Assembly (NCBI GenBank): GCA_029990175.1
Contig: JARKIP010000033.1
Coordinates: 1,240,001 to 1,304,000 of the forward strand
Reading direction: 5' to 3'
DNA: 64,000 nt
Origin: Petunia secreta
Lineage: Eukaryota > Streptophyta > Magnoliopsida > Solanales > Solanaceae
Numbering within the stretch: the stretch's first letter is position 1; the number at the start of each line of letters is the position of its first letter. This document shows, piece after piece, positions 21,895 through 30,960 of this stretch. A model generated the notes under the pieces. It worked only from the letters and a program-made list of their open reading frames with translations. It did no database searches and was not told the DNA's origin. The position numbers and the translations under genes are program-made.

Positions 21895-24721
21895 TGTTGA
21901 CACCTAATTTTATCCCTCCTATTTCGATAGCCTTTTAACTGGATAGATTACATTGACAACTACATAAATATTCGACACTTACCCCATCCCAAGTCATTAT
22001 CTCATGCACGCACGCCAATTAGACTATTTTTAGAAGTATTTGCACGAACGATTACATTTTTACAAAACCTGCATGTCTTGACAATATTTTTACAATTGTT
22101 TCTGTTTTAAGGAGGACACCTAAGTTATTTTGAAACCTAATATAATAGATTTTTCTCCAATTATTTAGCCTTGCTAATTATTTTTTCTTGATTTTATTTC
22201 CCTCAATTGCCTATGTGATCGTTGAACCTGAATTTGCCTAAAACTTTAATTTTTAGTCGTTGATTAGTTAGAAAAATTCATGAAAAAGAGAACAGTTTGC
22301 CTTCACTGTGATTTATTGGTTTGGACATCAATTGTGATTCGTTCATATGCTAGATTTAATTGTGATCTGCACTCGAAGCTACTTTTGAAATTCCATAAAG
22401 TTAGGGATTAGTACGGTTTCGATTTGATTGTGCCCTATTTTATTGCTATATTGAACTTGGCTCTATACTCTATCAAAATACCTAATTTTTATGATTCTCG
22501 AAAGGCATTGTGATCTATCGTGATTGTGGGGATTTCAAATTGATTCTTGATTGAAAACTTGATGTTTATTTAGGCTAGTGTCAATTGAATTTTATTTAAA
22601 ATCTGTGGACTCTAATCCGAGCCTAAAACAAGTTTAATCTTAGTTTCTTGAACCTGGACAATTTTAAGAGTAAGGGGAGAGAATCATAACTGGTTTAGGA
22701 TTAAGTTTGCCTTAAAATTAGGGATTGATTGTTTTATTCTTGGCAAGTCCACCTAAGAAACCCTTTTAACCATGGGAAAACTATCTCCCCTTGCCTTATT
22801 TGGTTTATCCCGTTTGAACTAAAGCCCTCACCCCTTGCCTATATAAACTGGTTCTCTTCTATACCAGAGACACACTTTTGAACTGGAAAAACAATTATTG
22901 TACACAGTTTTCTCACAATAGCACTCTATACACATTCATTACTCACTTTCTCACAAGTATACTCCACACATACACGACTGCAACACTGTCTTTCACTGTA
23001 AAAGTTTGGTCTGCTCAGAAGAAGCTGAGATAGCTTCCATACTGTTGTATTCTTCCTTCTTGGTTTGCCCAGTTTGATAACTTGGTAAGGTATACATGCT
23101 CTTCCCACTCCCTTTTGGCTTCTAACAATAATGTGTTTGCCTTTGATTAAACATGTCTGTGTTTGATTTTTCTGCATATGCTTGTCTGCTTTGGGAGGTT
23201 CTTTCCTCCATCCTGCTGACCCCTTTGTTTGCAGCATCCTTGGATGGTCTGAACAGACCATACCATTTTAGTCACAGGTTCAAATGTTAGAAATCTGGGC
23301 ACTGGATAGTGTTTATGCCTTCATTTCAATCTAAAGACTACCTGAACTAATTAAGAACAAGACCTTCATGCTTTTTCCACCTAGAAACTGTCCCATCTGT
23401 GTATTTTGATATGATCTCCATTTGTATCTGTGTTAAAACATGGTGCATAAGCCTAGGCTTATGTACAAGGCTACCCAGGGGCCATTATTAACTTCTTCTC
23501 TATGTGTTGCATCATCTCCTAAAAATGAAAACCTTGCATGACTGGTTTAGGTGATCATAAGCATGTTTGTAAGTATGTAATAATCTAAATTCGATGTTTT
23601 TGTAATCACTCAAGCCTTTTCGCGTGAAATCTGGACAGTTTTAAACAATAGGGAACATATGTGAAGAACTGTTCGTAATCTGCCTATTTCTGCAATTCAA
23701 AACTGTCCGCGCTTTTGTATAAATGATGCAGGCCCGGAACTATTTTAAAAAAAGTGGTCTTTATATGTGTTAAAAACTATTTTCATTACTTTAAAACTCC
23801 TATACACTAATCTAATAGTGTATAGGGGTGTATAAGTGATAGGGGGTCGACTATACGAGTATATAAAAGTTTTCTAAAGCCTAAACTATTAACTACTCAT
23901 GTATTTGTATGCCTATACTCAAAACTATGTGTGACATCCCCTTTATTTGCATTTCTTTGCTTTGTGTGACACGCTTTTGAAAAATAGCCCCTTTATCTAA
24001 ATACTTTTTAAGACTGACCCCTAAACAAAAATAACCATTAAGGTTAAGGCTCGACAACTAATGAAGAGTCACACCGACCCTAAATGGCTAATATTTTATT
24101 TTAAAAAATAATATCCATTTGGTTTTGGCTAAAACCCGAAATTATTTATGAAAACTGTCTAGTTTCACAAAACTGTCTATTTGTGCAAAACTGTTTAAAA
24201 GGCTGAAATTGCATAACTAAGCTGAAGTGTTACACCTTTTGCTGATCTGACCTCATTTTCGATTAGGCATTTGTATTAGAGGCCTTAGAACGCGCTTAGG
24301 CGTGAAATAGGTCGTATGTGTAAAACTCAAATCCCAATTGTATGTGTGTATTGTTTAAATTTGCATAGACATATCTACTTTCGTAAATTAGATACAAAAG
24401 ATAACCTTTTAAGTTAATGTTGCCTATAATAGTGCTCATAACCTTATATCCAAAAATATAGACTCGGGCAGGAACCACTTTTTGTAGGACTTGGGGAAGT
24501 GCCTAACACCTTCTTCCCCGAGTCATTTGGACTTCTTACCCATTTGAATCTCTGAAATCAGATTATTATGATAATTAACTTGACCTTAGATGTTTAGGTG
24601 GCCTAATACACCTTAGAAAACTATATTAGGTGGCGACTCCAATTTCTTATACTCAAACGAGTTACCCAGTCAACTCCGAAACCTGACTCGCTCCGAGTCG
24701 AGTTTAAAATCGGGTGTGACA
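21895..24721 (+). repeat. 3' LTR of element A (2,827 bp)
   Basis: It runs from TGTTGACACC to GGGTGTGACA. The start and the U5 end resemble the LTRs of element B, while the middle differs. A TATA box lies at 22840-22848. U5 carries the hairpin at 24488-24524, the CCTAATA/TATTAGG stem at 24602-24630, and TGGCGACTCC at 24631-24640. Short ORFs inside have no recognisable motif. Confidence 0.93.
22840..22848 (+). promoter_or_regulatory. TATA box in the LTR of element A
   Basis: CCTATATAAACTGG fits a strong plant TATA box. It is preceded by a C/T-rich stretch, and transcription would start near 22870. Element B has a similar core at 37249. Confidence 0.65.
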
Positions 24722-25030
24722 GCCTCCCTCGATACTTTGGATGAACGGCGAGACATAGCGGCCATACGCTTCGCAGCCCAGAAGCAATGAGTGGAGCCTT
24801 ATTACAACGCGAGGGCTAATCCACGATCCTTCAACATAAGGGAACTCGTCCTTTGCAAGGTTATTCTAAACACCAAGCAGGACGGCACTGGCAAACTCGC
24901 CCCGAATTGGGAAGGGCCGCACAGAGTTCGAGGCATAGCTAGAAAATAGTTGTATGTTCTTGAAGACATGAAAGGAATAGCCATTCTAAATAACTGGAAC
25001 ATCACATGGCTAAAGAAGTACTACTATTGA
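24722..25030 (+). pseudogene. integrase C-terminus of element C (decayed)
   Basis: The frame starting at 24722 reads SLDTLDERRDIAAIRFAAQK, PYYNARANPRSFNIRELVL and the GPY/F-type module NWEGPHRVRGI, and ends with WNITWLKKYYY and TGA at 25028-25030. In-frame stops are TGA near 24788 and TAG near 24948. The pattern matches the C-terminal tail of Tat integrases, which binds DNA and may guide target choice. The upstream part is displaced by element A. Confidence 0.87.
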
Positions 25031-25773
25031 AAGGCTCAGCTATACCTATATACTCGAGACATGTATTTTTTCCTTTCTTATTTTCTTTAATTTTCATTAT
25101 TTACAATGGGCACACAACCACTTTCTTTTATGTTTACAAGGCTCCACGCCTTATTCATCAATAAAACTACTTCTCTATTTATTTTGTTTTACTTACTTAT
25201 TCATATCCATCTACGATCCAACTACTCATAGTCCCGGCCAGACTTAAGTTGAAGTCATACACCCACTTATAACTACAAAAAGCAGGGTACACTACTCGCT
25301 TAGAGCTAGACCACATCTAGCTCAGCCACCAGGCATTATTCGTAAGTTGAATTCGTTAATTCAACAACTGCACCTATATGCCAATTGGGACGCATGTCCA
25401 AATAGTGCCAGAAAGTCTTAAATACTTGAGTAACTAAGCAGAGACATTCGAAGTCGGATGAAAAAGTGCCCGTTACCATACGTGCTAAAGTCGTCCTATT
25501 GTGGGCGCAACTTAAGCCGTCACCTATTGATGCAAATGAAGTGCCCTTCACTGCGCACACCCTTCTCTTGAAGACACTTGCCTAGAAAGGCACACAAACA
25601 TACTGCTTGACTACATATTACATCATATGTAATTACACAAGTACGTATAAAACTATTGATGAACGACCGTTTCATTAATAGCAAATAGCTCGTAGGCTCA
25701 TAACATACAATTAGCTCTTCATAAATACAATATTTGTTCATAATAATTGTAAAAGAAAAATGGAAAGGGAAGA
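25031..25773. other. Noncoding part of element C 3' region
   Basis: AT-rich sequence after the integrase stop. Minus ORFs at 25336-25560 and 25520-25804 show no motif I recognise. No repeats or structures stand out. Confidence 0.5.
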
Positions 25774-26436
25774 CTAAAAACTGCAAGTTCCTTTGAATTT
25801 GCATAACCGGAGACTCTTCATCTGGATTATAGCTCTAGCATCGAAGTTTGTCTTGGGATTCGAAGGTAAAATTTCAAACTTGATACCCCAAGCAGCAACA
25901 TCTTTGTGACGCTGCGCCACGAGAGGGAGGAAAATGAGCCCAGCTGAGGAGCCCCTCAGTAGAAAGGCGGAGGCAGTAGAACGGGCACCGATGGCTTCAT
26001 TTTTATTCACTTGGAGAGACTCCAATGAGGAACCTTTTGGACTTCGAAAATGCCATATACTCCCTCTTCCCTCTAATGATTGGAGGCAGATGCAACCTCC
26101 AAATCGCAGAACAAGGCAGAGCTATACAGCCACCATGAATGCTCTAGGTCTGGGAAATTTGTTGAACATCGACCGCCTGAAGAAGGAGAGGATAACCCGG
26201 GGACGCACTCCCAGTTCAATTGAAGTTGCTTCTGGGACATGTTCCCATGCAACAAAAAGATGAACAACTAGAGGAAGCCTGATTGGGTTGGAATTCCTCT
26301 GCTGCAGCGCGCCACATGACAAGATGAATATCACAGCAATCAGCACGTACGAAGGCGAGCATACCGAAATCAATATGTCTACCATAATGAAGACTTTCCG
26401 AAGGATATCATCATTAGAATCCCGGTCAAACTTCAT
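25774..26436 (-). pseudogene. Antisense ORF in the 3' region of element C (one internal stop)
   Basis: Two minus-strand ORFs (26436-26122 and about 26121-25774) are in the same frame, split only by one TAG (26122-26124). Together they make about 220 codons. The N-terminal part has a hydrophobic stretch, VLIAVIFILSCGAL, that could span a membrane. The later part has ASAFLLRGSSAGLIFLPLVA. No known domain is recognised. Several Tat-lineage elements (for example Grande) carry antisense ORFs between pol and the 3' LTR, so the position fits. A TATA box on the same strand lies about 250 bases upstream. The ORF could also be chance, but the single stop over 663 bases argues against that. Confidence 0.5.
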
Positions 26437-26686
26437 GACTTAGGGGACTTCGTCCATTCCTTCATGGATAAAGAAAGAAAAGAGGATAACTGCAGATGAG
26501 TTTCCTCCTATAGTTCTCCCATACATCATCCATTTGGAACAAAAAAGATTTTCTGGGAATATCAAACTAGGATCAAAGGAAAACATTTTTTAAGAAACAA
26601 AAGTTTATCACTATCATAAAGAACTGATGAAGAGATGAAGTATTTTCTAAAAAGGAGTTTGTGATTTCTCCACTATCGCAAAGTCT

Positions 26687-26696
26687 CTATTTATAG
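26687..26696 (-). promoter_or_regulatory. Antisense TATA box upstream of the element C minus ORF
   Basis: The minus strand reads GCCTATAAATAGAGAC, close to the plant TATA consensus. It points leftward toward the ORF beginning at 26436. The core CTATTTATAG is nearly symmetric, so strand choice depends on the ORF. Confidence 0.45.
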
Positions 26697-26981
26697 GCAG
26701 AAAAAGGATAAGGATGGAGCACGAAATGATCAAGTGTCATTATTTCTGGAGATATGAAATAATTTGGAGCAGTTAATAGCAGTTCCTGAAAAGGTGCATG
26801 GAATCGGTATCAACCAATCAGATGAAAGTACGCGAAGTTCTCGAAGAAATCAACATCATTTTTGGTCAAAGAGACTGCGAGTCTCAAGACGCAGTCTCAA
26901 GGAGTCGGTGAGATATCTTTTCATATCTATCTTGTACGCCGCTTTCACTTCCTTGCGTCAGCACTCAGCAAGTGGGGGGAC

Positions 26982-27449
26982 TGAACCTACTATTATGGGG
27001 ATACGAGTCCAGCTGGCGAGACTAGGCTTATCTTACAAGTCACTGGTCATAGAGGATACACGACCGCTCCTTGGGCCAACGACTGTTTAGGGGACATGAC
27101 CATAGGACGCAGGGTATACATCCCACCGCCTTAGATTTACAGTCTCCTAGTTAGGGTTTAGTGTATACTACCACCTTGAGTTGTAGGTCCATAGCCTTAT
27201 TAGTCTTTGTATTTTACCTTAATTAAGACTGGGTATCTACTACTATAAATGCCCATCCTTACATTGTATTATACAATCAAGCGATTCACCATAGAATCCG
27301 GCTATTCTCAAGGAATAAGGCTACTTTAATTTTCTTGCTCGTTATTTCCCTCTTTCACTTACTTACTTTTCCGTCGTAATTACTGTATTGCTTGTGACCT
27401 CATTCTAAATTAATTGTTTAGCCTAGGCGACCGATTTTAGGTATAAACA
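26982..27449 (+). repeat. 3' LTR of element C (about 468 bp)
   Basis: The start TGAACCTACTATTATGG directly follows the purine tract AAGTGGGGGGAC, and the end is taken at GTATAAACA. A TATA box, CTATAAATG, lies at 27243-27251. With only one copy visible, the 3' edge is an estimate and no TSD can be tested. Confidence 0.65.
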
Positions 27450-28909
27450 TAATACATCCCCACAATCAATAACCACTAAACATACACCACAACTACCATA
27501 ATAGGTTAAACAACCTTTTTTTCTTTTTAAAGAGAAAAACAGCAGCAACCCCCGGTGTAATTCACTGGAAAACACCGGATCAGCTCTGTTGTAGCAGATC
27601 CGTCGCGCACCGAAACTCCGATGACGATGACCGCCACAGGGAGAAACAGTGGCGTGCAGTAGTGCTGTATAGATCGGAGCTGTGACGAGGAGAGGGCATG
27701 GCGCACAATATCACCGGATCTGGATCGAAGCAGCGACATGGAAAGGGGATGGGGGAACAACACGACGGGGATGGAATGGGGGAGAAAGAACGATGACGGG
27801 AAGTCGCCGTCGACGGGCGGCAGTGGGCGACAGTGAAGGTAGAGAGAAGAGAGTGAAGAGGGAGAGAAGAAGGAGAAGCAAACTTAGGGTTTTCTATATT
27901 TTGCTATGTTTGGTACATTGTTCAAAAATATTGTTACGTTTGGTAAAGTGGTAAAATATTATTAGTTTTAAGAAAACGTCCCTATAATGACATTGTGCGT
28001 AATTTATCCATTAAATTACAAAAATAATGACTAGCTATCATTTCACTTTCTTTTATTTGAAAGTTATACCCACTTTTAAAAGGGATTTTTAATGAAATAT
28101 ACAAACTTGCACCTCTATATTAAAAAAAAAATAGCAACATTACACAAATTACAAGGCATAGCAGTATTTCTCCTAGCGCATTTCACAACCATTAAAGAAA
28201 AAGAGGGACAATTATAAAAATTGTAGTAACTGAAATCCCTCCACCCTACACCTTCACCTACGACCGTTTTTTTCTGCCCCCTCCACCGCCAGATCTGCCA
28301 TCCATTCTCCATATTTGCCGCCATAGCCGGTGAAGAGGGGACACCACCAGTGAGTGAGATATATACCATAGAAACAGTGCAGTAATACAAAAACACAATC
28401 AGTTAGGAAGAGACTACCATCGGAGCTCAGATTGAAAAACGCTACCGCTGATGCCAGAATTTGAACGGAAAAACTCCAACTTCGCCGCCCCTCTTTCTCC
28501 GTTCCTCCTCTGAACATTCTGGTTTGTTATTGAAATTGAGAAAAAAAAAGGGAACAAGAGCAGTAGCGAAACTCCGTTGTTACGACCGAAGTTTACTAGG
28601 CCGGGATACTTCAACCTTTGAATACAACTTTTTTGGTTTTATTTAGCTGATTTTGTAATTGATTATTGCTTGTGAAAATATCTGAATGAACAATTGAAGT
28701 GCATGGACTGATGAAGACTACTGTGTAGAGTTTACAGAAGAATCGAAAATGGTGACGGTGAGTGGGGTGAGAGGGAGAGTGGGGTTGGGGTTGGGGTGGG
28801 TGGGGTAGGGTTGTTGAAATGAAACAACTAGGAAAAGACTTGAGTGTCTTTGATTTACAATTTATAGCATGGAAAATTTGAAATTTTATTTAGGTGTTAT
28901 TCTTTTGCT
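27450..28909. other. Unassigned DNA with a GC-rich island
   Basis: About 27560-27880 is GC-rich with many CG dinucleotides, unlike its AT-rich surroundings. It looks like a gene-flank or a captured 5' exon, but no ORF has a recognisable product. 28180-28550 has a similar character. Phrases like TTTTGCTATGTTTGGTA (about 27899) recur near 29315 and 29400, hinting at a decayed DNA element with terminal repeats. At 28741-28812 lies a run of GGGG blocks. Confidence 0.4.
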
Positions 28910-29205
28910 CATTTATGTGTGAAAAAGTTGCCTAGAAACAGTTAGATACAATGCAGAAACAGTGCAGAAATAGTTAGATATGGTGCAAAAACAGTGCAGA
29001 TACAACGAGATACGAGGTGGTTGGTTTATTAGTGTAAGTTGAGATATAACAAGATACAATGAGATATAGCGAAATATGAGGTGGTTGGTTTTCTGGCGTA
29101 ACTTGAAATACATCGACATACACCGAGATATGAGGTGGTTGATTTTCTGGTGTAAGTTGAGATACGTTGAGATACAGCGAAATACATCGAGATACAAGAG
29201 TAGAA
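28910..29205. repeat. About 60-bp tandem array with GAGATAC motifs
   Basis: Three longer units centre on GAGGTGGTTGGTTT near 29014, 29079 and 29132, separated by clusters of GAGATAC/GAAATAC and TGCAGAAACAG sub-repeats. The minus-strand ORF 28913-29209 is built from the repeat and has no known domain. Confidence 0.7.
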
Positions 29206-29859
29206 TCAACTCAAATCTACTGTTGCTTCCATTAAAATAAGCTGGAAGGAAGTGAAATTGGGGGGGGGGGGGGGGGGAGGAAAAATGAAATTGGGAAAAA
29301 TAGGAGGAAGAATGTAAGGTTTTGCTATGTTATGCTATTTTTCGTTATGTTTTATAATTAACTTTTCATTTCCTCTATATTAAGTAATTTTGCTAAAATA
29401 TTGCTATGTTTTGTAAATAACTTCCCAAATGCGTACTTTCCTGTAAAAATTTATTTTAAAGGCGTCATATGTACTGATAACTATTTTCCAAGCTCTGATT
29501 AAGTTTTAGACCCTTTCTAAGTTTGTGCAAGAATAGCCCCATTTTAGGGCTGAATTGCAAAAATATGACACGGGAAGTAATGGTTTGCCAAAATGCCCTC
29601 AATAACAGTGGTTTAGCAAAACTGCCCTCCATTAGTTTAATGAAACTTATTCCGGACGAAAATACCCCTCACAACTAATAAAAAGACCCACACTATCCTC
29701 CCATTCTTTTTCTCCATTCAAACAATCTCTAAACCCTAAAAACATACAGCTTTTACGGATTCCTTCATTGAAACGAAGATTCAAGGTTAGCTTCTTTCAA
29801 ATTCCCACTCTTTTACATTCATTTGGATAACCTCGTAGAAAATTTATGAAATTAGGTAT
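29206..29859. other. Unassigned AT-rich DNA with poly-G run
   Basis: A G-run of about 18 bases starts at 29260. 29690-29800 resembles a transcript leader (CTCTAAACCCTAAAAACATAC, then TTCAAG|GTTAGC, a possible donor), but no coding exon follows other than the repeat array. Confidence 0.4.
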
Positions 29860-30486
29860 CTTACACAGACTTCTTGGCAATGGGCACCTTACACATTCTT
29901 CTTGGCAATTGCGAAAACTTAAGCTCTGTTGTAATGGGAAACTTGTCTCTGCAAGTCTTGGCTATGCAAAGAGTTTAAGCTCTGGTGCAATGGCACCTTA
30001 CATACACTTCCCTGTCAATTGCCAAGACTTCAAGCTTTATTGTAGTGGCCAACTTGCAAAAGAAATTCGGTGCAAATCTTGGCTATTGCCAAGAGTTTAA
30101 GCTCTGGTGCAATGGGCACCTAACAAAGACTTCTTGGCAATTGCCAAGACTTCAAGCCCTGTTGTAGTGGCCAAGTTGCAGAGAAAGTCTCTGCAAATCT
30201 TGGCTATTGCCAAGAGTTCAAGCTCTGGTGCAATGGGCACCTTGCACAGACTTCTTGGTAATTGCCAAGACTTCAAGCCCTGTTGCAGTGGGTAATTTGC
30301 AGAGAAAGTCTCTTCAAGTCTTGGCTATTGCCAAGAGTTCAAGCTCTGGTGCAATTGGCACCTTGCACAGACTTCTTGGCAATTGCCAAGACTTCAATCC
30401 TTGTTGCATTGGGTAATTTACGAGAAAGTCTCCGCAAGTCTTGGTTATTGCCAAGAGTTCAAGCTCTGGTGAAATGGGCGCCTTAA
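29860..30486. repeat. Palindrome-bearing 121-bp tandem array (about 5 copies)
   Basis: The unit is a dimer of two related halves of roughly 60 bp, each centred on an inverted repeat. The perfect 16-bp palindrome CTTGGCAATTGCCAAG is at 30133-30148 and 30375-30390, with a one-mismatch copy at 30254-30269. The sister half has CTTGGCTATTGCCAAG at 30078, 30199 and 30320, and a variant at 30440. Spacing alternates 55 and 66 bases. Overlapping + ORFs simply read the repeat. Confidence 0.9.
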
Positions 30487-30636
30487 CAAGGAAATCAAAG
30501 TGGAATCCAATACAAGAAAAATAAAAATAAGATTGAATGAAAGTTACTAACATCATCATTAAGGGTCTGCTTATCACTGGACAAATCAAGAAACCAACTT
30601 CTTTTATCAATGGTAACACAACCCAAGTAATGTTAC

Positions 30637-30960
30637 CAAATTTTCTGCAACTTTTGGCAATAGCCAACACTTTAAGGTCGGGTAGAAGAAGACAACTTGT
30701 AGGGGAAGTCTCTGAAAATCTTGGCAGTTGCCAATACTTTACGATCTGGTGCAATAGGCAACATGCATACAAAGTCTCTGCAAGTATTGGCAATAGCCAA
30801 GACTTTAAGCTCTATGCAATAAACAACTTGCAGAGAAAGTCGCTTCAAGTCTTGGCTGCCAAGACTTTAATCTCTGTGCAATAGAGGCTACTTGAAGAGA
30901 AAGTCTCTGCATTAATGGCAATAACCAAGACTTTTAGCTCTATGCAATGAGCAACAACAA
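30637..30960. repeat. Diverged half-units of the palindromic array
   Basis: After a 150-base spacer, 5-6 degenerate units continue: TTGGCAATAGCCAA, CTTGGCAGTTGCCAA, ATTGGCAATAGCCAAG, CTTGGCTGCCAAG and ATGGCAATAACCAAG. They are linked by GAGAAAGTC and AAGCTCTATGCAAT phrases. They keep the dyad but have lost the two-part order. Confidence 0.8.

Larger units (their letters stand above)
1..24721 (+). mobile_element. Element A: Tat-lineage (Ogre-like) Ty3/Gypsy retrotransposon, 5' end outside window
   Basis: The domain order on the + strand is gag, protease, G-patch, intron, RT, RNase H, archaeal-type RNase H, integrase, 3' tandem array, PPT and 3' LTR. The second RNase H and the pol intron are hallmarks of the Tat/Ogre branch of Ty3/Gypsy. 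The 5' LTR, PBS and any ORF1 lie left of position 1. The element is interrupted by the Athila element at 6383-18638; without it and its duplicated target, about 12.5 kb of A remain in the window. Coding frames carry many stops and several frameshifts, so this copy is dead. It sits inside the integrase gene of an older element, C, which resumes at 24722. The candidate right-hand TSD is gcctc (24722-24726), but the left partner is not visible. Confidence 0.93.
24722..27449 (+). mobile_element. Element C: 3' portion of an older Tat-like Ty3/Gypsy element
   Basis: Directly after the LTR of A, the + strand continues with an integrase C-terminus, then a long 3' region with an antisense ORF, a purine tract AAGTGGGGGGAC (about 26970-26981) and an LTR (26982-27449). 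The rest of C lies left of element A, outside the window, because A inserted into its integrase gene. Confidence 0.82.

Noticed and set aside
25934..26263. Plus-strand 109-codon gene (MSPAEEPLSRK)
   Set aside because: It lies opposite the better supported antisense frame and shows no motif.
28110..29445. Mutator-like element with terminal inverted repeats
   Set aside because: Phrases around GCTATG recur in both directions, but no clear long inverted termini or target duplication could be matched by eye.
29846..30486. Repeat protein on the + strand
   Set aside because: The frames overlap and follow the 121-bp array, with no start context or domain. The DNA palindrome explains the pattern better.
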